Assembly: GCA_017623435.1 (NCBI GenBank)
Contig: JAGAPD010000023.1
Location: 32,203 to 96,202 of the forward strand
DNA: 64,000 bases
Direction of reading: 5' to 3'
Source: Clostridia bacterium
GTDB taxonomy: Bacteria > Bacillota > Clostridia > Christensenellales > Pumilibacteraceae
Part shown: piece by piece, positions 44,334-52,958 of the stretch
How positions within the stretch are numbered: the stretch's first letter is position 1
Layout of the letters: the number at the start of each line of letters is the position of its first letter
Program-made: the position numbers and the translations under genes
Notes under the pieces: model-generated
The model's input: the letters and a program-made list of their open reading frames with translations, nothing else
Databases searched by the model: none
What the model was told of the DNA's origin: nothing

Positions 44334-44969
44334 ATGCGAATAACGGAGTCAAAATTTATAACCAGCTTCGCCTCGCCCGACAAGTACGTTGAGTACTCGC
44401 AAGGCGTCGAAATTCCCGAAATTTGCGTGGTAGGTAGGTCAAACGTGGGCAAATCGACCTTTATCAATACGTTTGCCTCGCGCTCAAAACTTGCCAAAAC
44501 CTCGTCAACGCCGGGCAGAACGCGCCTTATCAACGTGTTCGACTTTAATAACGGACTGTTTCGCCTCGTTGACCTCCCCGGTTACGGCTACGCGCAGGCA
44601 GGTAAGCAAACCAAGCAAGAGTGGGGAAACCTTATTGAAGGGTATCTCCAACGCTCGCGCCTTCTAAAGCACACCTTCGTGTTAGTTGACGCGCGCCACG
44701 AGCCTACTAAACTTGACCTACTTATGGTAGAATATCTTTATTACTACCGTATGCCCTTTACCGTTATCGCAACAAAGTGTGATAAGCTTAGTCGCGCTCA
44801 GGTCAACAAAAGCTTGCAGGTAATAGCAACCACGCTCAAAATGGGCAAGGACAATATTATTGCAACGGACGTGACGGGCACGGGCAGAGATAAGGTTTGC
44901 GCGCATATCGAGAAAATTCTCGCCACTCCCACGGTAGACGAGAACGACGACGAAGTAGACGAAGAATAA
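44334..44969 (+). CDS. ysxC: ribosome biogenesis GTPase YsxC/EngB
   Basis: 211 residues. G1 GRSNVGKST near 33-41, G3 DLPGYGYA near 80-87, G4 TKCDK near 147. It is needed for 50S assembly. AAGGA precedes the ATG, close behind lon. Short acidic C-terminal tail. Confidence 0.96.
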   Translation: MRITESKFITSFASPDKYVEYSQGVEIPEICVVGRSNVGKSTFINTFASRSKLAKTSSTPGRTRLINVFDFNNGLFRLVDLPGYGYAQAGKQTKQEWGNLIEGYLQRSRLLKHTFVLVDARHEPTKLDLLMVEYLYYYRMPFTVIATKCDKLSRAQVNKSLQVIATTLKMGKDNIIATDVTGTGRDKVCAHIEKILATPTVDENDDEVDEE

Positions 44970-44992
44970 CTAAAAAATAAGAACAATATTTA

Positions 44993-45032
44993 TTCCTCCC
45001 GAATATTATGGTATAACTGATATCGGGAGGAA
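44993..45032 (+). promoter_or_regulatory. inverted repeat masking the next ribosome binding site
   Basis: TTCCTCCCGA (44993-45002) and TCGGGAGGAA (45023-45032) form a perfect 10-bp stem with a 20-nt loop. The right arm is the Shine-Dalgarno sequence of the gene at 45039. A TATAAC box lies in the loop, and AAATTTTT follows, so a weak terminator is an alternative. Confidence 0.6.
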
Positions 45033-45038
45033 ATTTTT

Positions 45039-45647
45039 ATGTCGCAAAACTTTAAGCGTGCAGGAAAAATTACGGGTAGCCCTCTTTGCGGACTGTGTGA
45101 TAGGGTATGTATCCAAACTAAACGCGTTTTGGACGGGTGCGTATACCGCCGAAGTAACGTAGAACTGAATATAACGTTATCCTCCGTTTCGCCCTCGCTA
45201 ACGCCTCCGTACACTTTTTCAAGCGTGCGTTCAGTAGGTATCAGCGTGGTGCAAAATCTGATCTTAACGACGTTACCCGACGGAAAAACGCGCGTTCAAA
45301 CGACTATTGCAGTACCCGTAACCGTGACTTTTACGGACGAGAGCGGACAAACGGGCACGGGACAGGGCGAAGTGACTTTTAACCGCGACGTCGTGCTTTC
45401 TATTCCGCGCCAGTCGCTTTTGCCGTACGAGATAGAGTCGTCTACCGTTATCGAGGGTAGCATAGGCGCTTTCGTGGGCGGAGGCGTAGGAGTAGTAGCC
45501 AGCGCTTGCGTTTTGCAAATAATCAGGGCTACGGCTACGGTAGAAATTTTAGTGCCTTCTTACGGCTATTGCGAGTACCCTGATTGCGAGGAATACGGTG
45601 ACAGGGCTTGTAGAACGCTGTTTGCCCGTCCCATTTTTCCTACTTAA
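45039..45647 (+). CDS. cysteine-containing protein of unknown function
   Basis: 202 residues, no signal peptide. The N-terminus holds a Cys cluster (CGLCDRVCIQTKRVLDGC, residues 17-34) and the C-terminus another (YCEYPDCEEYGDRAC). The middle is beta-rich, with Thr/Val-rich stretches and a Gly-rich segment (GSIGAFVGGGVGVVASACVL). The C...RVLDGC pattern recalls exosporium or coat-type DUF3794 proteins, but only loosely. GGGAGG precedes the ATG and is part of a hairpin. Likely redox- or metal-linked, or a spore coat protein; unproven. Confidence 0.55.
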   Translation: MSQNFKRAGKITGSPLCGLCDRVCIQTKRVLDGCVYRRSNVELNITLSSVSPSLTPPYTFSSVRSVGISVVQNLILTTLPDGKTRVQTTIAVPVTVTFTDESGQTGTGQGEVTFNRDVVLSIPRQSLLPYEIESSTVIEGSIGAFVGGGVGVVASACVLQIIRATATVEILVPSYGYCEYPDCEEYGDRACRTLFARPIFPT

Positions 45648-45671
45648 TTTTTTTCACCTTGCGCTAAACGA

Positions 45672-45700
45672 TTGCAAAAATGAGCGAGTGGTGGTATAAT
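45672..45700 (+). promoter_or_regulatory. promoter of the phosphoesterase gene (apparently leaderless)
   Basis: TTGCAA at 45672-45677 and TATAAT at 45695-45700, 17-bp spacer. The ATG at 45707 is only 6 bp beyond the -10 box. Confidence 0.7.
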
Positions 45701-45706
45701 CAAAGT

Positions 45707-46426
45707 ATGAAAGTTTTTGCAATAAGTGATTTTCATCTTTCAATAAATAATCCCAAGCCTATGAACATTTTTGGCGAAGTGTGGGACAACTATCTTGACG
45801 ATATCGTGCGTTTTTGGCAGGAAAATATCAGCGACGAGGATATCGTTTTGATAGCAGGCGACACGAGTTGGGCAATGAATCTCGACGGGGTAAAAGCGGA
45901 CCTTGAATTTTTGGGCGCTTTTAAGGGCAAAAAAGTGCTACTTCGTGGTAATCACGACTACTGGTGGCACTCAATCAGCGCGCTCCGCGCCATTCTTCCC
46001 TATAATATGTACGCCGTCCAAAACGACTGCTTGCGCATAGGCGATTTTCTTATATGCGGATCTCGTGGTTGGACGACGCCCGAAAACGGAATTTTTGCCG
46101 ACGACGACAAAAAAATCTACGATCGCGAGCTTATCCGTATCAAGCTTTCGCTTGACGAGATGAGTAAGCAAAGAAAAGAGGGTGACAAAGTATTCGTGAT
46201 GACGCACTTTCCGCCCTTTAACAGTAAGTTTGAAAGCTCGCCTTTTACGCGCCTTATCGGTAGTTACCACGTTGACAAAGTGGTTTACGGCCACCTTCAC
46301 GGCAAAAACGTGCGCGCAAAAAGCGTCGTTTCTCTGGACGGAACGGATTACGTACTCACTTCTTGCGATATGATTAACAATACGCCCGTACTACTTTGGA
46401 CGGACGAGGAGGAAAAAGATGTATAA
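45707..46426 (+). CDS. calcineurin-like metallophosphoesterase
   Basis: 239 residues starting MKVFAISDFHLS. Metal motifs in order: DFHLS (Asp8, His10), GDTSW, GNHDYWW near 83-89, a THFPPF box, and GHLHGK near 199-204. Substrate unknown. The family start fixes ATG 45707 even though an ATG at 45680 is in frame. No ribosome binding site precedes it. Overlaps the next gene by 8 bases. Confidence 0.88.
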   Translation: MKVFAISDFHLSINNPKPMNIFGEVWDNYLDDIVRFWQENISDEDIVLIAGDTSWAMNLDGVKADLEFLGAFKGKKVLLRGNHDYWWHSISALRAILPYNMYAVQNDCLRIGDFLICGSRGWTTPENGIFADDDKKIYDRELIRIKLSLDEMSKQRKEGDKVFVMTHFPPFNSKFESSPFTRLIGSYHVDKVVYGHLHGKNVRAKSVVSLDGTDYVLTSCDMINNTPVLLWTDEEEKDV

Positions 46427-47258
46427 ACAAAAGTTGTGTTTGGGTACTTTCTCGGGCGTTGAATATAGCGAAAGCGAACAAATCGTTTTATTCAAAAACG
46501 CAGGCTTCGATGGCTTTTTCACGGGCTACGAGAACGACGAGAAAATTCACGAGCTTGCCCGCGTTGCGCGTGAAAACGGCATGATTTATCAGTCCATTCA
46601 CGCCCCCTTTCTTCTTTCTGCGGATCTATGGAAAGAGGGGGAGAAGGGCGAGCAGTACTTAAACGATATAATTAAGTGCGTTACAGTCGCGTCCGAAGAA
46701 AATATTCCGCTCGTAATCGTGCACGTGTATATCGGCTTTTACACGGGCGAAAAACCCACCGAATTAGGCATTCAACGACTAAAAAAAGCGGTAAACGTCG
46801 CAAAAGAAAAGAAGGTCAAAATTGCCTTTGAAAACGCTGAGGGAGAAGAGTTTTTGACTTGCGTTATGGACGCATTTAAGGGCGAGGAGAGCGTAGGCTT
46901 TTGCTGGGATAGCGGTCACGAGCAATGCTATAACGGCTACAAAGATATGCTTGCGCTTTACGGCGATAGACTTTTGGGTACGCACCTTAACGACAATCTC
47001 GGCATCAGTAGAGCGGACGGAAAAATCTTTTGGACGGACGATCTTCATCTTCTTCCCTTTGACGGAATTATCGACTGGGTGGATGCAGTTAACAGGCTAA
47101 ACAAAGTTGGATACGACGGAATTTTAACCTTTGAACTAACCGTCCACTCAAAGCCTGACCGCCACGAAAACGATAAATATAAGGATATGGGATTTATTAA
47201 ATATCTCGCCGAGGTTTATGCGCGTGCGTGCAGAATTGCGCATCTTAAAAACAATTAA
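46419..47258 (+). CDS. sugar phosphate isomerase/epimerase-like TIM-barrel protein
   Basis: 279 residues of the xylose-isomerase-like AP_endonuc_2 fold. Motifs: SIHAPF near 53, VHVYIGFY near 100, FENAEGEEF near 131, VGFCWDSGHEQC near 153 and GTHLNDNLG near 186, giving the usual metal-site His and Glu residues. Likely acts on a sugar or sugar phosphate; exact reaction unknown. Translationally coupled to the phosphoesterase and followed by a terminator. Confidence 0.85.
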   Translation: MYKQKLCLGTFSGVEYSESEQIVLFKNAGFDGFFTGYENDEKIHELARVARENGMIYQSIHAPFLLSADLWKEGEKGEQYLNDIIKCVTVASEENIPLVIVHVYIGFYTGEKPTELGIQRLKKAVNVAKEKKVKIAFENAEGEEFLTCVMDAFKGEESVGFCWDSGHEQCYNGYKDMLALYGDRLLGTHLNDNLGISRADGKIFWTDDLHLLPFDGIIDWVDAVNRLNKVGYDGILTFELTVHSKPDRHENDKYKDMGFIKYLAEVYARACRIAHLKNN

Positions 47259-47261
47259 AAA

Positions 47262-47294
47262 AAAGAAAGACTTGCGTTTTGCAAGTCTTTTTCA
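47262..47294. terminator. bidirectional terminator between convergent genes
   Basis: AGACTTGC / GCAAGTCT, 8-bp stem with GTTTT loop, A-run on the left and TTTTT on the right. Confidence 0.9.
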
Positions 47295-48125
47295 TTATCG
47301 ATTTTTGAGATTTTTTCTAAAAACGGCAGGGGACGTACCCTCCGTTTTTTTGAAAACGGAGTAAAAAAAGTTCACGTCGCTGTATCCAACGCACTCGGCG
47401 ATTTCCACGATTTTCTTGTCCGTGTTTGCCAGCAGTCGTCGCGCCTCTTCCATTCGTACGCGTATGATATAATCACGGTAGCCTATGCCCGTAACTTCCT
47501 TAAACCGCATCGAAAGATAGGGTACGGAGTAACCAAGCTTTAGTGCAATCGCGCCAAGAGTAGGAGGGGAAACGTAATCCTCTTGTACGGCGCGCATAAT
47601 GATAGAAACGGCGTCTTCGTTTTGGTCACGGCTGGAAATTTTGCGCATAGTCGTGATAAAAAGCTCGATAAGCGTACTACGCATAATCTCCGTAAAACCC
47701 AACTTCATTTCCTCTTTTTCGCTGACGATAGTATTTATGTACTGTAAAATCTTACCGTCGTCGTCCGTAAAAATAGTGTCTGACGGATTGATTTTGAGCG
47801 CAAGCGCGTCAATCTTAATTAGGTAATGATTAAGCAGAGTATTAAAGCTACGGCAGTAAACCAGACTTTTATCAATAAGCTGAGGCTTGAACAAAACGTT
47901 TATCACCCTAAGAGGCTTGTCGTCAGTAGAGTAATACGAATGCTCCGTGCCGTAATCGACGATAAAATAGTCGCCTTTTTTAATAATCATAGTGTTGTTG
48001 CCGATAGTGTGCTGCGCGCTACCTTCCGCTACGTAAGCAAGCTCGAGAAAGTCGTGTGAATGTGACTTAGAAATCGGATTAGTCGCAACGATCACGTCAA
48101 TATCGCCATTTTCGAAATAACTCAT
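47295..48125 (-). CDS. AraC family transcriptional regulator beside a glycosidase
   Basis: 276 residues. N-terminal cupin (FLELAYVAEGSAQHTIG near 25-41) and C-terminal double helix-turn-helix (PTLGAIALKLGYSVPYLSMR and KIVEIAECVGYSDVNFFYSV, ending TEGTSPAVFRK). Divergent from the GH106-like gene, which it probably controls in response to a sugar. A near-match to the 30-bp palindrome (47320-47348) falls in its coding end but has a 6-nt right arm. Confidence 0.9.
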   Translation of the reverse strand: MSYFENGDIDVIVATNPISKSHSHDFLELAYVAEGSAQHTIGNNTMIIKKGDYFIVDYGTEHSYYSTDDKPLRVINVLFKPQLIDKSLVYCRSFNTLLNHYLIKIDALALKINPSDTIFTDDDGKILQYINTIVSEKEEMKLGFTEIMRSTLIELFITTMRKISSRDQNEDAVSIIMRAVQEDYVSPPTLGAIALKLGYSVPYLSMRFKEVTGIGYRDYIIRVRMEEARRLLANTDKKIVEIAECVGYSDVNFFYSVFKKTEGTSPAVFRKNLKNR

Positions 48126-48169
48126 AATTTCACCTTAAAATAACCGTATAAAAACTAAAAAACACAGGG

Positions 48170-48198
48170 TTGATTTTATTATATATAGATGTTATAAT
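48170..48198 (+). promoter_or_regulatory. promoter of the GH106-like gene
   Basis: TTGATT at 48170-48175 and TATAAT at 48193-48198, 17-bp spacer. Confidence 0.8.
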
Positions 48199-48233
48199 AA
48201 AGTCAAGAAAATTTAACTAAAACGGAGGGAAAA

Positions 48234-51200
48234 ATGTTATATAAGAAAAACGGCTCAAAAAAACTTGATACTAAGTTGTTTGAGAATCCTACTTGTGAAT
48301 ACCGTGGTGCACCTTTTTGGGCGTGGAATACAAAGCTCGAAAAAGACGAGCTTTTGTGGCAAATAGACAGACTTAAAGAAATGGGTTTGGGCGGATACCA
48401 TATGCATACTCGTTCGGGTATGAATACTGAATATCTTGGCACGGAGTTTATGGATTTAATTAAGGCTTGTAACGAACACGGTAAAGAAGTGGAGATGCTT
48501 AGTTGGCTTTATGACGAAGACCGTTGGCCCAGTGGCGCAGCGGGCGGTATCGTAACCAAAAATCCCAAATACCGTAGTAAATTCATCAACTTCACTATGA
48601 AAAAGAAGGAAGACGTCGTTGACGCAAAGACGGGATATGAAACGGGTAAACCTTATTTCGTCAGCGCGTACGACGTAACGCTTAACCCCGACGGTACGCT
48701 AAAATCCTACGCCGTTATAGGCGAAAACGACGAGGCGCAGGGCAAAAAGTGGTACGCCTACGTTTGCACGCCCGTTCCGACTGGCTGGTACAATTACCAG
48801 ACCTACGTTGACACGCTGGACAAGGAGGCAATGCAGGAATTTATCCGCGTAACCTACGAGGCGTATAAGGATGCTGTAGGCGAGGACTTTGGTGAGTCCG
48901 TTCCTGCAATTTTTACGGACGAGCCACAGTTTGTAAAAAAAGAAACTTTCGCGTTCGCAACCAGCGAAAAGGACGTAAATATTCCTTGGACGACCACCGC
49001 AAACGAGTCGTTCAAAAAAGCGTACGGTTATTCGCTTCTTGATAAACTTCCCGAAGTTTTCTGGAACTTGCCTGATAACGCTCCTTGCGTTCCCAGATAT
49101 CATTATAACGACCATATTTGCGAGCTTTTCACGCAGGCGTTTTCCGATCAATGCGGAAAGTGGTGCGACGACAACGGCTTAGCGCTTACCGGACATATGC
49201 TACACGAAGAAAGCCTCAATTCGCAAACTAACGCAATAGGCGAGGCAATGCGTTGCTACCGTTCGTTTGCCATTCCCGGTATCGATATGCTTTGCGACCA
49301 TATCGAGCTTACTACTGCAAAACAATGTCAGTCCGCCGTGCATCAGTACGGTAGAGAGGCAATGCTTAGTGAGCTTTACGGCGTTACCGGTTGGGCGTTT
49401 GATTTCCGCGGTCATAAATTTCAGGGCGACTGGCAAGCGGCGCTTGGCGTAACCGTCCGCGTACAGCACCTTTCGTGGGTAAGTATGAAGGGCTCGGCAA
49501 AGCGCGACTATCCTGCAAGCATTCACTACCAGTCCTGCTGGTACGATAAATATCCCTACGTAGAGGACCATTACGCGCGATTAAACACCGCTCTTACCCG
49601 TGGCGTACCCGACGTAAAGGTGGGCGTAATTCATCCTATCGAAAGCTTCTGGCTTAACAACGGACCGAGTGAAAACACGGCTGGCGTGCGCCAGACTATG
49701 GATGAAAATTTCACTAAACTTATCAATCTTTTGTTGCGCGGAACTATCGATTTCGACTTCATAAGCGAGTCTATTTTGCCCGATCAAACTAACGGAACTA
49801 AGGACAAAAAACTCAACGTCGGCGTGATGAATTATTCGGCTGTCGTCGTTCCTCCCATTGAGACGATTCGCAAAACGACGGTGGACGTACTGCTCGATTT
49901 TATCAAAAAGGGCGGAAAAGTAGTGTTCACGGGCGACTGTCCCAGATGCGTTGACGGACAGCTTTCGTCGTACGCGAAAGACCTTTACGACAAGGCGGAA
50001 AAAGTACCTTTCTCGCAAACGGAAATTCTCAACTCGCTTGCTGATTACCGTGACGTAGATCTTAAGGATTTTGCCGGTAGAAGAACGAACAAGTTTATCT
50101 ATAATATGCGTAACGACGGCGGAAGAAAGTGGTTGTTTATCGCGCACGTTGACAAAACACCGCACAAGTCCGAATACTCAAGCCTTTGCGACGGATTGCA
50201 CGTTACGGTAACGGGCTGCTACCGTCCCACCGTGTACGACACGATCACGGGTGAAACGCATCAAATCGCTTATAAGGTTGAAAACGGCTATACCACCTTT
50301 GATAAGGTATTGTTCGCATCCGACAGCCTGCTCGTTTATTTAGAGCCTGCAAAAGAGGGCGACAAGCTTGAGCTTGAAGAGGTTAAGCGAGGCGAACCCG
50401 ATAAGATTATCGATATCAAACAAAAAGTAGATTATACGATCAGCGAGCCTAACGTAATGGTGCTTGATATGTGCCGTTGGTCGTGGGATAAAAAGGAGTG
50501 GAAGGACACCGAAGAAATTTTGCGTATCGACGCGCAAATCCGTAAAGAACTTTCTTACCCCTTTGCTGACGGTCACGACATTCAGCCTTGGGCGATTGAG
50601 GAAGAAAAGCCGGACAAATTCCCTTACCTTCGTTTTGAATTCGATAGCGAAGTGGAGTCGGCTTGTAAGTTAGCGTTTGAAGAGGCGGTGGAAGTTGAGT
50701 TTAACGGTCAGCCCGTTGAAATCAATCCCGACGGCTACTACGTTGACAAATCCATCAAAACGATTGCAATGCCTAACGTAAAAGTGGGCAAGAACGAAAT
50801 TATCGTTCGCGTTCCCATCAGTAAGCGCGTAAGTATTGAAAATATGTTCCTTCTCGGCAACTTTGGCGTAAAAGTAGAGGGCGCTGTTGCGTCTATCGTT
50901 AAAATGCCCGAAAAGATTGCGTTCGGCTCAATCACCGACAAGGGCTTGCCCTTCTACGGCGGTGCAATTTCCTACACCTTTCCCATTGAAACGAAGGCGT
51001 GCGATATCGTAATTAACGCCGCCCTTTACAGCGGTGCGCTGATTGAAGTAAAAGTAGACGGCAAAGAAGTGGGCAAAATCGTTTACGCGCCCTTCGAATT
51101 AGAGGTAAAAGACCTTTGTGAAGGTAAGCATACCGTTACGCTCACGCTTTACAATACTCGCGTTAATACCTTTAACGGTTTACACGACTGCGTAGAGCGC

Positions 51201-51314
51201 TCATGGAAGGGCCCGAATATGTATTATACCAAGGGTAACGAGTGGTCGTACGAGTACGATTTGACCGTACAAGGCATACTCAAATCGCCCGTAGTTAAGG
51301 TTTACAACAAGTAA
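48234..51314 (+). CDS. GH106-like glycosyl hydrolase (putative alpha-L-rhamnosidase)
   Basis: 1026 residues, no signal peptide, so it is probably intracellular. The N-terminus follows the GH106-type pattern: APFWAWNTKLEKDELLWQID near 27-46, GGYHMHTRSGMNTEYLG and LYDEDRWPSGAAGG near 92-105. A beta-rich C-terminal part (~700-1026) has galactose-binding-like modules (PNVKVGKNEIIVRVP). GH106 enzymes release alpha-L-rhamnose; related families remain uncharacterised, so the substrate is inferred. The rhamnose operon 6 kb away supports this. CGGAGGG precedes the ATG. Confidence 0.75.
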   Translation: MLYKKNGSKKLDTKLFENPTCEYRGAPFWAWNTKLEKDELLWQIDRLKEMGLGGYHMHTRSGMNTEYLGTEFMDLIKACNEHGKEVEMLSWLYDEDRWPSGAAGGIVTKNPKYRSKFINFTMKKKEDVVDAKTGYETGKPYFVSAYDVTLNPDGTLKSYAVIGENDEAQGKKWYAYVCTPVPTGWYNYQTYVDTLDKEAMQEFIRVTYEAYKDAVGEDFGESVPAIFTDEPQFVKKETFAFATSEKDVNIPWTTTANESFKKAYGYSLLDKLPEVFWNLPDNAPCVPRYHYNDHICELFTQAFSDQCGKWCDDNGLALTGHMLHEESLNSQTNAIGEAMRCYRSFAIPGIDMLCDHIELTTAKQCQSAVHQYGREAMLSELYGVTGWAFDFRGHKFQGDWQAALGVTVRVQHLSWVSMKGSAKRDYPASIHYQSCWYDKYPYVEDHYARLNTALTRGVPDVKVGVIHPIESFWLNNGPSENTAGVRQTMDENFTKLINLLLRGTIDFDFISESILPDQTNGTKDKKLNVGVMNYSAVVVPPIETIRKTTVDVLLDFIKKGGKVVFTGDCPRCVDGQLSSYAKDLYDKAEKVPFSQTEILNSLADYRDVDLKDFAGRRTNKFIYNMRNDGGRKWLFIAHVDKTPHKSEYSSLCDGLHVTVTGCYRPTVYDTITGETHQIAYKVENGYTTFDKVLFASDSLLVYLEPAKEGDKLELEEVKRGEPDKIIDIKQKVDYTISEPNVMVLDMCRWSWDKKEWKDTEEILRIDAQIRKELSYPFADGHDIQPWAIEEEKPDKFPYLRFEFDSEVESACKLAFEEAVEVEFNGQPVEINPDGYYVDKSIKTIAMPNVKVGKNEIIVRVPISKRVSIENMFLLGNFGVKVEGAVASIVKMPEKIAFGSITDKGLPFYGGAISYTFPIETKACDIVINAALYSGALIEVKVDGKEVGKIVYAPFELEVKDLCEGKHTVTLTLYNTRVNTFNGLHDCVERSWKGPNMYYTKGNEWSYEYDLTVQGILKSPVVKVYNK

Positions 51315-51361
51315 AAATTACCTTACGGCGAAAAACAGCGTCCTAAAATAGAATAATAAAG

Positions 51362-51405
51362 AAAAAATCGGAGTGAAGTCTTATCGGCTTTGCCCCGATT
51401 TTTTT
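51362..51405 (+). terminator. terminator after the GH106-like gene
   Basis: AAAAATCGG / CCGATTTTTTT stem around a ~22-nt loop, seven T. Confidence 0.8.
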
Positions 51406-51440
51406 ACGCTATTTTACTACGTAAAGGGGGCGAAAATCGT

Positions 51441-51520
51441 AAAAGTGGTTAATCAAATCAAAAAAGTGGTCAAAAATGGAAAATTTTTTTAAAAAAGTGT
51501 ACGAAAAGGGTCAAAAGTGG
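51441..51520 (+). promoter_or_regulatory. probable MraZ operator: phased AAAAGTGG boxes
   Basis: AAAAGTGG at 51441, 51462 and 51513; variants AAAAATGG at 51472, AAAAGTGT at 51493 and GAAAAGGG at 51503. Start spacing is 21, 10, 21, 10 and 10, all near multiples of one helical turn. The last box abuts the -35 of the mraZ promoter. MraZ of other bacteria binds GTGG-type direct repeats upstream of its own gene. Confidence 0.7.
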
Positions 51521-51549
51521 TTGCATTTCCCAAAAAAATATGTTATACT
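51521..51549 (+). promoter_or_regulatory. mraZ (dcw) promoter
   Basis: TTGCAT at 51521-51526 and TATACT at 51544-51549, 17-bp spacer. Confidence 0.75.
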
Positions 51550-51580
51550 ATTGACAAATCAGAAAGGGAGGTGCCTACAG

Positions 51581-52021
51581 GTGGCTATACTGACGGGTGA
51601 ATATCGACATCAGATAGACGAAAAAGGCAGAATACGCATACCTGCAAAGCTCAAAGAGCTGTTAGGCTCTTCGCCTATGATTGCAAGAGGATCGAACGGA
51701 TGCTTAATCGTAATCGAAAAGAACAGAGCGGAAGAGATTCTTCGCAAGAGCTTTGACACGGACGACTTTTCGGATAACGAGAACACTCGCGCACTCCGCA
51801 TTATGATGTCCAGCGCAACTTTCCCCGACGAGGACAAGCAAGGAAGATTCCAACTTCCCCCCAATCTTATCCGCGACGCAGGAATTATCAAAAACATCGT
51901 TACCATCGGCGCGTACGACAGAGCGGAAATTTGGAGCGAGGAGCGTTGGGAGGCATATCTTAACGACAGCGAACGATCCGACTTTGATACTTGCTTACGG
52001 AGTTTAAAGAAAAATGGCTGA
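51581..52021 (+). CDS. mraZ: transcriptional regulator MraZ
   Basis: 146 residues, normal length, with two SpoVT/AbrB-like swapped-hairpin modules (GEYRHQIDEKGRIRIPAKLK and ATFPDEDKQGRFQLPPNL). It represses the mra/dcw operon. The GTG start at 51581 has GGGAGG 9 nt upstream and gives the family N-terminus; the frame is open to 51476 but that would run through the promoter. Overlaps rsmH by 8 bases. Confidence 0.95.
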   Translation: MAILTGEYRHQIDEKGRIRIPAKLKELLGSSPMIARGSNGCLIVIEKNRAEEILRKSFDTDDFSDNENTRALRIMMSSATFPDEDKQGRFQLPPNLIRDAGIIKNIVTIGAYDRAEIWSEERWEAYLNDSERSDFDTCLRSLKKNG

Positions 52022-52934
52022 GTATCACGTTCCCGTAATGCTTAACGAAGTGCTTGACGCGCTTGCCGTAAAAGAGAACGGAATTTACTTAGACGGCACG
52101 CTTGGTGGTGGTGGCCATTCAAGTGCGATTCTTAGCCGTGGCGGTAAACTGATTGCGCTTGATCGCGACGACGACGCTTTAGCGGAGGCGAGAGCGAGAT
52201 TCGAGCGTAACGGCTACGACGGATACACGATAGTTAAGAGCAATTTTAAGGACGCCGGACGCGTATTGGACGAACTTAAAATTGATAAGATTGACGGAGC
52301 GTTACTCGACCTTGGAATTTCGTCGCATCAGATTGACGAGCCAAGTCGCGGATTTTCGTATCGCTTTGACGGAGCGCTTGACATGCGAATGGGGCGTGAC
52401 GAATCGCTTACCGCGTACGACGTGGTTAACGAATATAGTGAAAGCGAGCTTGCGAATATTCTTTATACCTATGCGGAAGAAAAGTTTTCTCGCAAGATTG
52501 CGTCGGCAATCGTAACCGCACGAAAGAAAGCGCCGATTAGTAGCACGCTTGAGCTTGCTGATATAATAAAGAAAGCAACGCCCGAGTTTTATCACAGACA
52601 AGGACACCCGGCGAAGAAAACCTTTCAAGCGATCAGAATTGAGGTAAACGGCGAGCTTGAAGGGCTTGCGGAGGCGGCAAACACGCTTGCGGAAAGACTT
52701 AAAAGCGGTGGAAGACTTGCTATAATAACCTTCCATTCACTTGAAGACCGCATCATAAAACAGGCATTTAAGCTATTGTGTACGGATTGCATTTGTGACA
52801 AAAGTATTCCGATATGCGTATGCGGACACAAGGCTTTGGCAAAAAATATAGGGAAATTCAAACCGAGCAAGCAGGAACTCGGCGAAAACTCAAGGAGCGC
52901 AAGCGCAACCCTTCGAGTTATCGAAAAACTGTAA
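52014..52934 (+). CDS. rsmH: 16S rRNA m4C1402 methyltransferase RsmH
   Basis: 306 residues. The SAM-binding motif is LDGTLGGGGHSSAI near 25-38, and LLDLGISSHQIDEPSRGFS and ITFHSLEDRIIKQAF are family hallmarks. A Cys-rich stretch (CTDCICDKSIPICVCG) replaces the usual short loop near 255-270. It methylates C1402 of 16S rRNA. Second gene of the dcw cluster. Confidence 0.97.
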   Translation: MAEYHVPVMLNEVLDALAVKENGIYLDGTLGGGGHSSAILSRGGKLIALDRDDDALAEARARFERNGYDGYTIVKSNFKDAGRVLDELKIDKIDGALLDLGISSHQIDEPSRGFSYRFDGALDMRMGRDESLTAYDVVNEYSESELANILYTYAEEKFSRKIASAIVTARKKAPISSTLELADIIKKATPEFYHRQGHPAKKTFQAIRIEVNGELEGLAEAANTLAERLKSGGRLAIITFHSLEDRIIKQAFKLLCTDCICDKSIPICVCGHKALAKNIGKFKPSKQELGENSRSASATLRVIEKL

Positions 52935-52958
52935 TATCATTAAAGTGAGGGTAATATA

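Noticed and set aside
47320..47348. A seventh copy of the 30-bp palindrome inside the AraC gene end
   Set aside because: The right arm is 6 nt and it encodes the conserved GTSP segment of AraC proteins, so chance within coding sequence is the simpler reading.
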